A stretch of 64,000 bases of DNA from Ascoidea tarda (nom. inval.) (Eukaryota; Ascomycota; Saccharomycetes; Ascoideales; Ascoideaceae): NCBI GenBank assembly GCA_030560485.1, contig JAKTTS010000002.1:57537-121536 (forward strand), written 5' to 3'. Below, one piece after another: positions 1 through 9,204 of the stretch. The notes under the pieces are model-generated. The model was given only the letters and a program-made list of their open reading frames with translations, made no database searches and was not told where the DNA came from. Numbering within the stretch: the stretch's first letter is position 1; every line of letters begins with the position of its first letter. The position numbers and the translations under genes were made by a program.

Positions 1-2
1 AT

Positions 3-1121
3 AGGTTATTAAGATTACATCCAGGTGCCACGATTATATCTAATGATGAAGAGGCAAAACAACTATATGAAGTAACACCATCAGGTAGGTATTTGCATAT
101 TACAACGGTTGAGCCTCAAATGAATTTGCCAGCCAATGTTTCCGGATTGACAGTTGGGGCTCGATTTTATTTGGAAAACCGAAACTTGTGTCAATTTACA
201 AGTGCAAGAAGATTACCAGGATCTACATCAGTGATGGATCTTTGGGTTGAAGAGACTACATATGAGACATATACCACGTTTCCAACATTGATGAATCGAA
301 GTGAGATTAAGAGAGCCATTAAGGTGAAGTTATCGCCATTGCAAAATGCATTGAGAAGTTTATCATCAAAGACACAAGAGTTGATTTCGCTTGAAATCAT
401 GGCTAATAAGGCTATAAAGGAGAAAGAGGATGTGAACTCTATATTTGGTGAGTTATCCAGACAATTGGCAGGAACGATTGATGCGCCAGTTAATGGAGGG
501 ATTGGACAATATAGAGTTTTTTTTGTTAATGAAACTTTTACAAAGAACTCGCAATATACGAGTCAATTGGAATCGTTGAAGCATTCGTTTGGAGAATTAG
601 CTAATACGATCCAAAGATGTTTGATAATCCATGGGAAATTGGTTCCAGTTTCGTTACAAGAGTCTCATTTATCATTGATCAAATTATTTCAAAAGAATTT
701 TGAGGAAGAAATCAGTAGGAATGGGATCGTTGTTGGAGATTTATTAGCAGAGTTTAATAGCCATCATCCAAGTGCTAATATCAAGTCGAATGGTAGTGGA
801 AATGGGGGTGGAGTTCATTCAGGGTCGATTCAAATGTTGGGAGGACTCAGTGGAATGAGTAGTATGAACGGTAACGGTATTAGTAACAGTATTAATAATG
901 GTGGTAATAACACTAATGGGATTAATTCATTGAATGGAATGTCAGTAATGAATGGAATCAATGGGATTGATTATTTGAATAAGATTGCACCTACAGAATC
1001 TATAATGTCTACTACGACAGATTCGACTGGGAGTCGTTCTACGACATCGGGAAGTCATAAGAGTGCCATAGCTAAAAGAACAGTTTTGAATTGGAGACAG
1101 TCTCGTAATATAACTGAATGA
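3..1121 (+). CDS. DCK1: DOCK-family Rho GEF, C-terminal part (Dck1-like), 5' end outside window
   Basis: The reading frame is open from the left edge, so this is the last 372 codons of a longer gene. The protein matches the DHR-2 (DOCKER) catalytic region of DOCK exchange factors. Supporting motifs are a TTYETYTTFPTLMNRSEI stretch, then SPLQNALRSL, then the block GTIDAPVNGGIGQYRVFF, which corresponds to the lobe C helices around the nucleotide sensor. In yeast, Dck1 pairs with the ELMO protein Lmo1 to activate the GTPase Rho5 in stress and mitochondrial turnover. After the DHR-2 region there is a Gly/Asn/Ser-rich tail of about 110 residues (from about base 780), which looks disordered. Family assignment is strong. 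The exact paralogue rests on fungi usually having one such gene. Confidence 0.85.
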   Translation, partial: RLLRLHPGATIISNDEEAKQLYEVTPSGRYLHITTVEPQMNLPANVSGLTVGARFYLENRNLCQFTSARRLPGSTSVMDLWVEETTYETYTTFPTLMNRSEIKRAIKVKLSPLQNALRSLSSKTQELISLEIMANKAIKEKEDVNSIFGELSRQLAGTIDAPVNGGIGQYRVFFVNETFTKNSQYTSQLESLKHSFGELANTIQRCLIIHGKLVPVSLQESHLSLIKLFQKNFEEEISRNGIVVGDLLAEFNSHHPSANIKSNGSGNGGGVHSGSIQMLGGLSGMSSMNGNGISNSINNGGNNTNGINSLNGMSVMNGINGIDYLNKIAPTESIMSTTTDSTGSRSTTSGSHKSAIAKRTVLNWRQSRNITE

Positions 1122-2957
1122 ATATGAAAGAAGTATATTTTTTTTTAATAATATTGGTATTAATATTTGTATTAATATTATATTAATTGTGAATTTATAA
1201 TAGTTGAAAGTTTTTAGTTCAAGATGTTGATTTAGTTTGCGTTAAAAGACGTGAAATTAGCTTGATTTTGAATTGTTTTAATTTAGTTTTAATTTTTTGT
1301 TTTATTATTTTTATTATTTTTATTATTTTTATTATTTTATTATTTTATTATTTTATTATTTTATTATTTTATTATTTTATTACTAAGTTTGTTTTATTTT
1401 GTTTTATTTTGTTTTATTTTGTTTTAATTTGTTTAAATTTATTTTATATTATTTTGTTTAATTCTGTTTTATTTTTATTTAATTTTTTATTTAAATTTTG
1501 TAATTTTTTGAATTATTTTTTGAATTATTTTTTAGTTTAATTTTTGATTAATATTGATTTAATTTGATTTAATTTGATTTATAATAATTAAATAAAAAAC
1601 GAATAAAAAATGATTACATATTAGTGTATATCGTTTAGATTGATTTATAAAACAGGATTTCCAATTGAGAAAAAGAGAGTAAGAAGGGGAAAAAAGATAG
1701 TTTTGGATATAAATTGGAGAAGTTAGCGGATTGGTTTTTCAGTGGTTAGAACCCTTTTTATTATAATAGGATGATTATAATAGGATAAATATAATAGGAT
1801 TATTATAATAGGAAGATTGTAGTGACGTTTATTGTTTAGATATGAGGAGGCATCAGCGAGCTAAAAAAAGAAAAACTGGGGAAACTTGGAGTGTGTGCCA
1901 TATGCTGATGGGTGCAGCAAGGGTGCGCATTTCAGCTTCTGCCGCAGATCCAGAAAGGAGAAGTAAGCGACGTGGGGCAAACGAGCAGTGACCGGAAGCT
2001 ACAGAATGAGGTTATTTCCGCAAGATTAGCGAACAAGGGAGGAGAATAAGCTTTAAGTGGAACGGAAAACTATGCCCGTTTTGGGATAGGCCGCTTAGAA
2101 AAGAAAGGCTTCAAGATAACGCAGGTCATGAGTCATGACTTTGTGGAAGCACCTGCAAAATAGATTGGGTTTAGACTTTCCATTAGCAGTCATCACCGAA
2201 ACAGAGATCAGTTAATCTCGCTTTGTAAATTTGTGGGAGATACAGGAGATACATGAGAGACACCAGATAGGAACTGAGAGAAATTGCAATTCCAAATTCC
2301 AGTTATGTAAAAAGAATTCCCGGACCATGGCGTTTGGAGAAGCCCAAGGGAGGTACATCCGGCAAATTGGCGATAGGAACCTGGCAGTTTCTTTTTGGAG
2401 CAAGGAAGTTGAGAGGCAGCAAAACAAAGGGAAGAAAATGAAGAAAATGAAGCAAATGAAGAAAATGAACAAGATAGCTCCGATAGAAAAGAAAGAATGC
2501 AGATTCGAAATGTGTTGGAGATAGATTAGAACGGATTGGAAGGATTGGAAAAGATTAGAAAAGATTAGAGATAGATCAAGCAAGAAACGGATTTGTGTTG
2601 GTGGATTATGTAATAAGGGCTTTTTAGATTGGAGCAATTGATCACGGATTCAGAGATAAGTGAAATTGCAGTCAGGTTTGTTCCAATTTCATGTGTGAAC
2701 CAATGGGCAGGATTGCTATAAATAATCACGTTGATAAAAAACAAGATAAGTGAATAAAAACTTAATGATTACAGCGATTGGGCTGTGACATACAAACGCA
2801 AAATTCCTTTTTTTGGAGTAAATGAACAGAGTTGTGATTGCAATCCAAAAACCCAAACCCAAACCCAGCCAATTGGCCGGCCGAGATTTGTGAATTGAAC
2901 GGAGATGTATGTGCTGAATCCCGATGAAATTTGTTCCAACACCAAATTCACCAAATT
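1122..2957. other. Intergenic, left part of a 3-kb gap
   Basis: From 1122 to about 1620 the sequence is almost pure T-rich repeats (TTTTA and ATTTT runs), probably the 3' untranslated region of the DOCK gene and its surroundings. From about 1850 to 2700 base composition is more balanced. Overlapping ORFs of 97 to 141 codons occur there on both strands, but none resembles a protein family. A TGAGTCA (Gcn4-type) site lies near 2128, flanked by a short GCAGGT/ACCTGC inverted pair. I see no RNA gene. Confidence 0.4.
1761..1814. repeat. Degenerate tandem repeat, TATAATAGGAT unit
   Basis: Four consecutive copies of a 13-15 base unit, each containing TATAATAGGA followed by a variable TGA, TAA, TTA or AGA ending. 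It sits in non-coding DNA between the DOCK gene and the GC-rich island. Confidence 0.75.
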
Positions 2958-3078
2958 TCACAAACTGTTTCTCAGTTGCACAATAGGATTCAAACCGTTA
3001 TCCTGCTTTAAATACTGAATATCATATGAAAACTGCTTTTTGGCGCAGGAAACGGGCTGCCGGCCAAAGCGCGTTGAA

Positions 3079-3095
3079 ACGCGTCCGAGACGCGT
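3079..3095. promoter_or_regulatory. Paired MCB-type sites (ACGCGT x2)
   Basis: ACGCGT at 3079-3084 and again at 3090-3095, each followed by CCGA. ACGCGT is the MBF (Mbp1/Swi6) core in budding yeasts. They lie about 1 kb upstream of the ATG at 4105. Function is inferred from the motif only. Confidence 0.4.
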
Positions 3096-3121
3096 CCGAA
3101 ATGCGGCGCACAAGCGCCGCA

Positions 3122-3171
3122 CAAAGTGGCCATACAAAGCGCGAGCCAAAGTGGCCATACAAAGCGCGAGC
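3122..3171. repeat. Perfect 25-base tandem duplication
   Basis: Two identical adjacent copies of a 25-base unit that begins CAAAGTGGCCATACAAAGCG. A truncated third copy (CAAAG) follows. It lies in the GC-rich island. Confidence 0.95.
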
Positions 3172-4104
3172 CAAAGAGCAGGGCCGGCCTGGGCGCTGCC
3201 GGCACGTCGCGCAAGCCAACACGGTGCACACAAAGGCTTTGTGGCGGCAGTCTCTGTGCTGCATGTAGCGCCGCAAAAGTAGGATGCGTGTGGTGGGAGA
3301 GCGGTGAATGGTGCAGATTTAAGGCGAGGGCCCCTGTGCAAAGCGGGATACGCGCAGCGCGTCAGCAGGAGCAGCGCTGGCGACAGGGGCGCACAGCGGA
3401 CGGACGCGGGGACGAGCCAGAACGGCGGAGTGCCAGGAAGCGCAGGTCGGGCATCGGCAGGGCGGTGGAAGGGCCCGGCTCCAATCCGAGCAACGGTGGG
3501 ATCGTCTGCATGGGACCGCTGATAGCGATGTGCTGATACCGGTTCTGTATTATCTGCTGTGCTCTTGTATTTTCCATGCCTGTATTTATCGCTGCCTCCA
3601 GTGGAGACGATGCCTGGACGTCGCTACATCGCTGTGTTTGTTCTGCTCGCTCTGCTTCCAGCTCTGGCTCTTTCATTACTCGTATCTTGATCGCCTTCTC
3701 AGACATTTTCTGCTGTGTTATTTCATTATTTCACTTTCTGGTTTTAACTTCAACTCAAACCACCCAGTGCTCTTTAAGATTTGTTGTTAGCATACTTTCC
3801 TGTAATCAACTATAATTTATTATTTCAAATCTTTGCATCTTGGTCTTTTACATAATTCTTTGGTTTTATTTTTTAAAACTGAATTACTGAATTACTGGAT
3901 TTTATATTTTTTTACTTCTTAATGGGCAAACCAAAAAACTTTTTATTTTCTCTGTTTCTTCTATTAATATATTTAGTAGATTATTAATCGTTTATTATTT
4001 TATTCGCTTTGGTTTTTCTTATATCCTATATTCCATATCCTATATTCCATATCCTATATCTAACATCTAATATTTCCTCCATCTATTACTCGTCCTCTTC
4101 AACT

Positions 4105-6510
4105 ATGCTAGACTACACATTTCTAAACCTACCTTCAACTATCTCCTCTGAGTTTGAATTGTTTGATGAAATGAGAACAGTAAATACTAATAACAGCAAC
4201 TGTCCTAACATCTCCACCAAGTCCACCAAAAACAACATCAACATCAATATCGTCAACTCAAAATACAATCAAGACAACCAATACAACCACTATACCCAGT
4301 ACAACCAATACAGCCAGTATAATCACTACACAAATAATTCACACAACAGCAACAATACCAGCTCTCAAAGCATATCTCCCCCATCCTCTTCAACTTCTCC
4401 ATCCTCTTCAAACTCTCTAACGTCTTCCTTCTCAAACAAAAACTCTTTCATCTACAACACCATCCCAGAGGATGAATTCTCTTTGTTCAGTTCTTCAAAC
4501 AACATCACTTCCTCTTCCTCTTCCTCCTCCACTTCTACTCCTTCTTCCTTATCCTTCTCTAGCTCGGCCCTCAATAATGTTACTCCCAATAACATTTCCC
4601 TAAAGACTCCATCTCTAACCTCTGTCTTAAGTGCGAAAAGATCTGGCCTATTATACTGCAACAACACAGTAAATCTGTGGTCTCCAAACAACAACTCCTA
4701 TTCTTTTCTCAATTCAAACAACACCAACAACTCTTCTCCTTCCTCTTTTTCCCAATCCCAATCCCAATCTCAATCCTCATCTTGTCTTTCATATTCTTTT
4801 TCTCAACATCACAACTCTTCCTCCAATCTCAACATCAACCTGAACCATTCCTCTAATCTACCCGCCTCAAATCATTCAACTCATTCCAATTTAACTGCAT
4901 CTCTAAAAAATTTATCATCAATTAAAATAAAACCAATCCCAATAAATAACCATCCTCTATCTTCTCAAAATTTTACCGTCGACTATAATATTCCAATCAC
5001 AAATAACAATTCAAATTATAATTATAACCATAATCACAATTACAATTACAGTTACAATTTTAACGCCGATATTCAAATCGAAACTGATACTGAAACTGAA
5101 ACTGAAACCGAAACTGACACTGAAACTGATACTGACATTGATAATGAATCTCAACTAAGCTTCAAAGTAAAAACTTCCTTCATCAACAACTCCCAAAAGG
5201 CCCTATTCATCAAAAATGATTCACTAACTTCTTCTTCAACAATATCTCTAACTCACAACCTCGTAAAACCTTCCTTCTCCCTCTCACCCTCAAATCTCCA
5301 AAAGAAATTCAACAAAAACATATCCACCAACACCACTACCAACACCACTCACATCACCAATCCTACTACCACCACCACCACCAATAAACCAACAAACTCA
5401 AAAATAAATTTGGTATCAAATTTAACTAAATCCCTAAAATCGTTGAAGAAAGTAGCAACTTCCTCCATCCTCGTCAAAGATGACATTCTAGCTGCTGCCT
5501 CTTCTTTCACTTTCACACCAAGAATGACTGACGATAGAGCAGTCTTCACCTTAACCATGTCTCCTTCTTTATCAATAGCAAACTCTTTTATATCCAATCC
5601 TCGCATCTCAGTTCCTCAATATCACCCTAAACTCAATACCCTCAACAACAAACCTCAATATAAAGACGTTAAATTGAAAACTTATGGCGTTTATATGATC
5701 CCTCTAACTGATGACATTAACCAAATTGATAATCAAAATCACACTACCACCACCGCCACCACCACCACCACCAACATCAGCATCAACACCAACACCAACA
5801 CCAACACCAACACCAACACCAACACCAACACCAACACCAAAGATAACACTACTGTTAATAACAAAAAAATAACTGAAGTCTCTTATATGCTAACCAAATC
5901 AAGATCCTATAGGAGAAACCCAGCCTTTTTAAGAATTTATGCCAATGAATACACCGCCATTTGCAAAGATTTAATCCCTAATTTCCTAAGTGAAGAATTC
6001 TTTCAATTAATGGAAACTAATAAAAAAATTGACCATCAGGACAATAAGCTAGCTCTATTAGCTTATAATAAATTGTGGAAACTAATGAAGTTACCTCCAA
6101 GAACTGATCTACCAATTAATAAAAATAACACATTTTATCAGAATTCCTATATCTATATTGGTGACGATCAAAATCAACTCAACAAGGATACCACCATCAC
6201 CAACGAAACTGATCAATCTGATCAAATTGATAAACTTAATAAATTAGATAAATTTAATTTCTTTGGTACAAGTGGAAACTTGCCCTGGATTAAATATAAC
6301 GATGAGTTTAAAAAATTATTTTTCAAAAATAAATGCATCTCTGCTAATGAAAAAAATTTAGAAAAGAAGACTAAATTTCAATTAAATGAGAAAACTTTGG
6401 ATAATTTAAATAAAAACTTCAAACCATGTGGGACGTTAAAAAATAATGTTCAGTTCACAGTCAAAGGATGGGCAAATCCAAGATGGATAAGTGCAAATAA
6501 TTCAGACTAG
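4105..6510 (+). CDS. Asn/Ser/Thr-rich protein with a conserved fungal-type C-terminal domain, function unknown
   Basis: 801 codons from the first ATG. The open frame runs back to 4009, but only a TTG lies there. Residues 1 to about 590 are low complexity: Asn/Ser tracts, a Gln-Ser run, a Glu-Thr/Asp-Thr run and an Asn-Thr repeat. From about residue 590 composition becomes normal and looks folded: KSRSYRRNPAFLRIYANEY, then a helical segment, LWKLMKLPPRTDLP, a spacer, LPWIKYNDEFKKLF, and finally CGTLKNNVQFTVKGW and WANPRWISA. I believe this C-terminal pattern is shared by uncharacterised yeast proteins but cannot name the family with certainty. No membrane segment or zinc finger is visible. The gap upstream contains the MCB pair and GC island. 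Real gene: confident. Function: unknown. Confidence 0.85.
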   Translation: MLDYTFLNLPSTISSEFELFDEMRTVNTNNSNCPNISTKSTKNNININIVNSKYNQDNQYNHYTQYNQYSQYNHYTNNSHNSNNTSSQSISPPSSSTSPSSSNSLTSSFSNKNSFIYNTIPEDEFSLFSSSNNITSSSSSSSTSTPSSLSFSSSALNNVTPNNISLKTPSLTSVLSAKRSGLLYCNNTVNLWSPNNNSYSFLNSNNTNNSSPSSFSQSQSQSQSSSCLSYSFSQHHNSSSNLNINLNHSSNLPASNHSTHSNLTASLKNLSSIKIKPIPINNHPLSSQNFTVDYNIPITNNNSNYNYNHNHNYNYSYNFNADIQIETDTETETETETDTETDTDIDNESQLSFKVKTSFINNSQKALFIKNDSLTSSSTISLTHNLVKPSFSLSPSNLQKKFNKNISTNTTTNTTHITNPTTTTTTNKPTNSKINLVSNLTKSLKSLKKVATSSILVKDDILAAASSFTFTPRMTDDRAVFTLTMSPSLSIANSFISNPRISVPQYHPKLNTLNNKPQYKDVKLKTYGVYMIPLTDDINQIDNQNHTTTTATTTTTNISINTNTNTNTNTNTNTNTNTKDNTTVNNKKITEVSYMLTKSRSYRRNPAFLRIYANEYTAICKDLIPNFLSEEFFQLMETNKKIDHQDNKLALLAYNKLWKLMKLPPRTDLPINKNNTFYQNSYIYIGDDQNQLNKDTTITNETDQSDQIDKLNKLDKFNFFGTSGNLPWIKYNDEFKKLFFKNKCISANEKNLEKKTKFQLNEKTLDNLNKNFKPCGTLKNNVQFTVKGWANPRWISANNSD

Positions 6511-7608
6511 TAATTAGTAATAAGTAACAAGTAACAAGTAACAAGTAACAAGTAGCAAGTAACAAGTATACAAAGCTATCCTTTTTATTCCATTCCGTTT
6601 CTACTGTTAATCACCATCTATTTAATAAGTAAGTTTACCATTAAATTATTTATTCCTGGATTTCTTATGCTTACATTGATACACAGTTCTTCCAGCTTCA
6701 ATAGTTTCTTTTATTAGTTGTTTATTAACATTCATCCACTTATATTTTTACACAGTTTACAATTTTTTTTTACTTTTTTCTTTATTTATTTTTTTTAGGG
6801 ATTGCTTTTTTCATTGCATTTTTAATACTGCTGTCTACTGAAGTTGTACTATTTTTTTTCATACATTTTTTTTCATCTCTTCAACAATTGCTTTTTTATA
6901 CTGATTCTGTAATATACTTCTAATAAACAAATATTTTTACCAAACGCTTTGTGATTTCATCATTCACAATTTCTCCACAAAACAAAAGACCAAACAACAG
7001 GCTCTACCAAAATTTTGAGCGACCTCTGAAAACCTTAAACTGCACGTGTCGATACAATCACCAGTATTACGTAATATCAGCGTTTGCTACACAAGTAAAA
7101 ATATTATGATGCTTGTATAATAGCACATGTTTGTCTTGTTATGTAAGCAGACGTGAAATAAGGTTGGCTCGGCTTTTGTTGTTTTCTCGGATGATTCTCG
7201 GCACGCATGCTTACGCACTTTTTGCGCTCACCGCATATTTTTTTTCTCACTGATGCTTTTCTCCACCAAACCTCCATCAATACTTTGCTTAGCTCTTCCC
7301 GGCCAATTGAAGCTCTTGATTCGTTCCTAGCAAAATTGTTGGTGCTTCATCCTAATCAGATCAATTGTATATAAAACCCTATGTTTCGAATTCAACAATT
7401 TATTTTCTTTTGTTTGTTTTTACGTTTGCCCATTTCCCATTTGTTTTCCACTTTTTTTTTTCCATTTGCATATAATAACCCAGCTCTATCTGACTTCTAC
7501 TCACCAAACCATCACCAGCTTCTCTACTGATTGTCAAGAACATAAATAACACACTAACTCCCCAACACCATCAGACTAGCTCAATACTTCTAATATTCCT
7601 GTAACATC
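6511..7608. promoter_or_regulatory. Intergenic region with elongase promoter
   Basis: The left half is T-rich 3' UTR-like DNA. A TATA box (TATATAAAA, 7368-7376) lies about 235 bases before the elongase ATG, followed by a T- and C-rich leader. The stretch 7020-7330 is more GC-balanced and probably holds activator sites, none of which I can name. Confidence 0.5.
6524..6568. repeat. Heptamer tandem repeat just after the stop codon
   Basis: About six to seven copies of a 7-base unit (AAGTAAC, one copy AAGTAGC) begin within 15 bases of the stop of the gene at 4105-6510, so it is probably in its 3' UTR. Confidence 0.85.
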
Positions 7609-8688
7609 ATGTCAGCTATCGATCAGAATAACGTTAGTTATATTTCAAACTACATGAGCTTTGTTAAACCTCCATCGTCCATTTGGAAATGGCCTAGAGC
7701 TGAACCGGTTCCTTCTCCACCTTATCCTTTGAACATAAATTCAGCTACTGTTTCAATTTACGAGTTTTTCTTGAATTCAAAGACCCCCATTTCAATTGCA
7801 TTGATCTACTTTACCACAGTCCATCTAATCAATAACTACATTAGAAAAAGACAAATCAAAAATGCTTTAGCAAACAACATCAAACTTGATGTCAACGATC
7901 CAAAATCAGTCAAAAAGTTGCCTCCTGTTGCTTTCAGCTTTGCCAAAACTGCTTTCTTTAAGAAATTTATTTTGCTTCACAATATTTTCTTGTGTCTTTA
8001 TTCTGTTTGGAGCTTCTATAGCATGTTGAATGTTATCAACTTTTCAAAGAATAACTTGTACTCGATTCTAACCGACTATTATAACAAGATCAACAATGGC
8101 GCTTCGAATGAAACAAAACCCAATTTATTCTGGAACGCTATTTGCGATTTGGATCATGGCATTTGGAACATCAATTCAAAGGGCTTGAATTACTATGCAT
8201 TTTGGTTTTACTTGTCGAAATACTATGAAATCATTGACACTGCAATCATATTGTTGAAAGGAAGACCTTCGTCTTTATTGCAATCTTATCACCATTCAGG
8301 TGCTATGCTTTCTATGTGGGCTGGTGTTAGATATGCTTCTCCCCCAATCTGGATTTTCGTTGTTTTCAATTCTTTCATCCATTCAATCATGTACTTTTAC
8401 TATACTCTCTCAATTTTGAAAATCAAAATTCCCAAGATTTTAAAGGCCTCTTTGACTTCTTTGCAAATTTGTCAATTTGTCTTTGGAGGCTCCTTAGCTT
8501 TTCTCCATTTATTTGTGACTTACAGAGACTCAAACGATGATTTCAAAAACTTCAAGTTCTGCATCAACAGTGGTGGACAAGCAATGGCTCTTTGGATTAA
8601 CATTTTCTATTTATTTCCCTTGACTCTTTTGTTTGGTGCGTTTTGGATTGAAAGTTACTTGAATCGTAAGTCAAAACAACTCAAATAA
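7609..8688 (+). CDS. ELO-family very-long-chain fatty acid elongase (3-ketoacyl-CoA synthase), QxxHH variant
   Basis: 359 aa, multi-spanning membrane protein with about seven hydrophobic segments. ELO enzymes condense malonyl-CoA with an acyl-CoA in the ER, the first step of chain elongation. The core is clear: LSKYYEIIDTAIILLKGRP, then LLQSYHHSGAM, then NSFIHSIMYFYYTL. The usual HxxHH box reads QSYHH, with Gln for the first His. The same Gln occurs in some natural elongases, such as the algal C18 delta-9 enzyme, so it does not imply an inactive protein. Around it the sequence (LLQSYHHSGAM, WAGVRYASPPIW) is unlike Elo1/Fen1/Sur4 and nearer to a second fungal ELO class. The C-terminus KSKQLK is not a classical KKxx signal. 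Start: ATG with a TATA box 235 bases upstream. Confidence 0.9.
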   Translation: MSAIDQNNVSYISNYMSFVKPPSSIWKWPRAEPVPSPPYPLNINSATVSIYEFFLNSKTPISIALIYFTTVHLINNYIRKRQIKNALANNIKLDVNDPKSVKKLPPVAFSFAKTAFFKKFILLHNIFLCLYSVWSFYSMLNVINFSKNNLYSILTDYYNKINNGASNETKPNLFWNAICDLDHGIWNINSKGLNYYAFWFYLSKYYEIIDTAIILLKGRPSSLLQSYHHSGAMLSMWAGVRYASPPIWIFVVFNSFIHSIMYFYYTLSILKIKIPKILKASLTSLQICQFVFGGSLAFLHLFVTYRDSNDDFKNFKFCINSGGQAMALWINIFYLFPLTLLFGAFWIESYLNRKSKQLK

Positions 8689-9204
8689 GTCAGAAAGAAA
8701 AAAAAGAGAAAAAAGAGAAAAAAGAAAACTTTCCACTTTCAACTGACAACTGAAAAACAATTTATTCATAATCACTCATAATTTATTCATTATTAAAATC
8801 ATACTTTTATTTAAACATCTTTAAATCTTTCATATTCCTCAACTCTTTATTTTATTTTTACTTGTCTTATTTATTTTATCTCTGTTGTCTGCTAGGTATC
8901 TAAATACTTCCACTGCTTTACCTACTTTGTGGAAATATCTGTTTTTTTGTTTTTTTTTATACATGAGTTTACCAGTTCAAATTGATATATTTTGGTATAT
9001 ACATACATAGAAATAAATAAAAGACATTCGTTACAATAATTTTAATAACTTTTTATCTATACATTTTTCGGATCCTTTTCTCCAATTGAAAAGTATCCTT
9101 AATTTATATAAGCTTGGGTATTTCTAAAATCAAAGTAAAATAAAAGAAAATAAAATAAAATAAAAAATGAAAGAAAAGAAAACAAAGTAATATACATACC
9201 TTTT
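8689..9204. other. Convergent 3' intergenic region
   Basis: A/T-rich spacer between the elongase gene (+) and the zinc-finger gene (-). Contains purine runs after the elongase stop and T runs on the other side, as expected for 3' UTRs and poly(A) signals. No gene seen. Confidence 0.6.

Larger units (their letters stand above)
2958..3540. other. GC-rich island in AT-rich intergenic DNA
   Basis: About 580 bases are visibly GC-rich, unlike the flanking AT-rich DNA. The island holds a perfect 25-base tandem duplication (3122-3146 and 3147-3171) and two MluI/MCB-type ACGCGT sites 11 bases apart (3079-3084, 3090-3095), plus many CGCG/GCGC steps. ORFs are open in most frames, as expected from low stop density in GC-rich DNA. 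A 114-codon minus-strand ORF with an ATG at 3706 is the longest starting with ATG, but its CTG- and CpG-rich codons are unlike the genes nearby. I read the island as an upstream regulatory region of the gene at 4105, or as an unannotated transcript. Confidence 0.5.

Noticed and set aside
1262-1540. 92-codon plus-strand ORF made of Ile, Leu and Phe
   Set aside because: It is only translation of T-rich repeats (TTTTA) in the 3' region of the DOCK gene and starts without ATG.
2212-2637. 141-codon minus-strand ORF and 97-codon plus-strand ORF on top of each other
   Set aside because: Both overlap fully on opposite strands, neither has a family feature, and the minus one is a run of Phe/Ile from purine-rich DNA.
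3362-3706. 114-codon minus-strand ORF beginning MSEKAIKIRVMKEPELEAER
   Set aside because: Begins with ATG and a plausible N-terminus, but codon use is GC-rich and unlike the neighbours, the end is Arg/Pro/Cys-rich, and stops are rare in all frames of the GC island.
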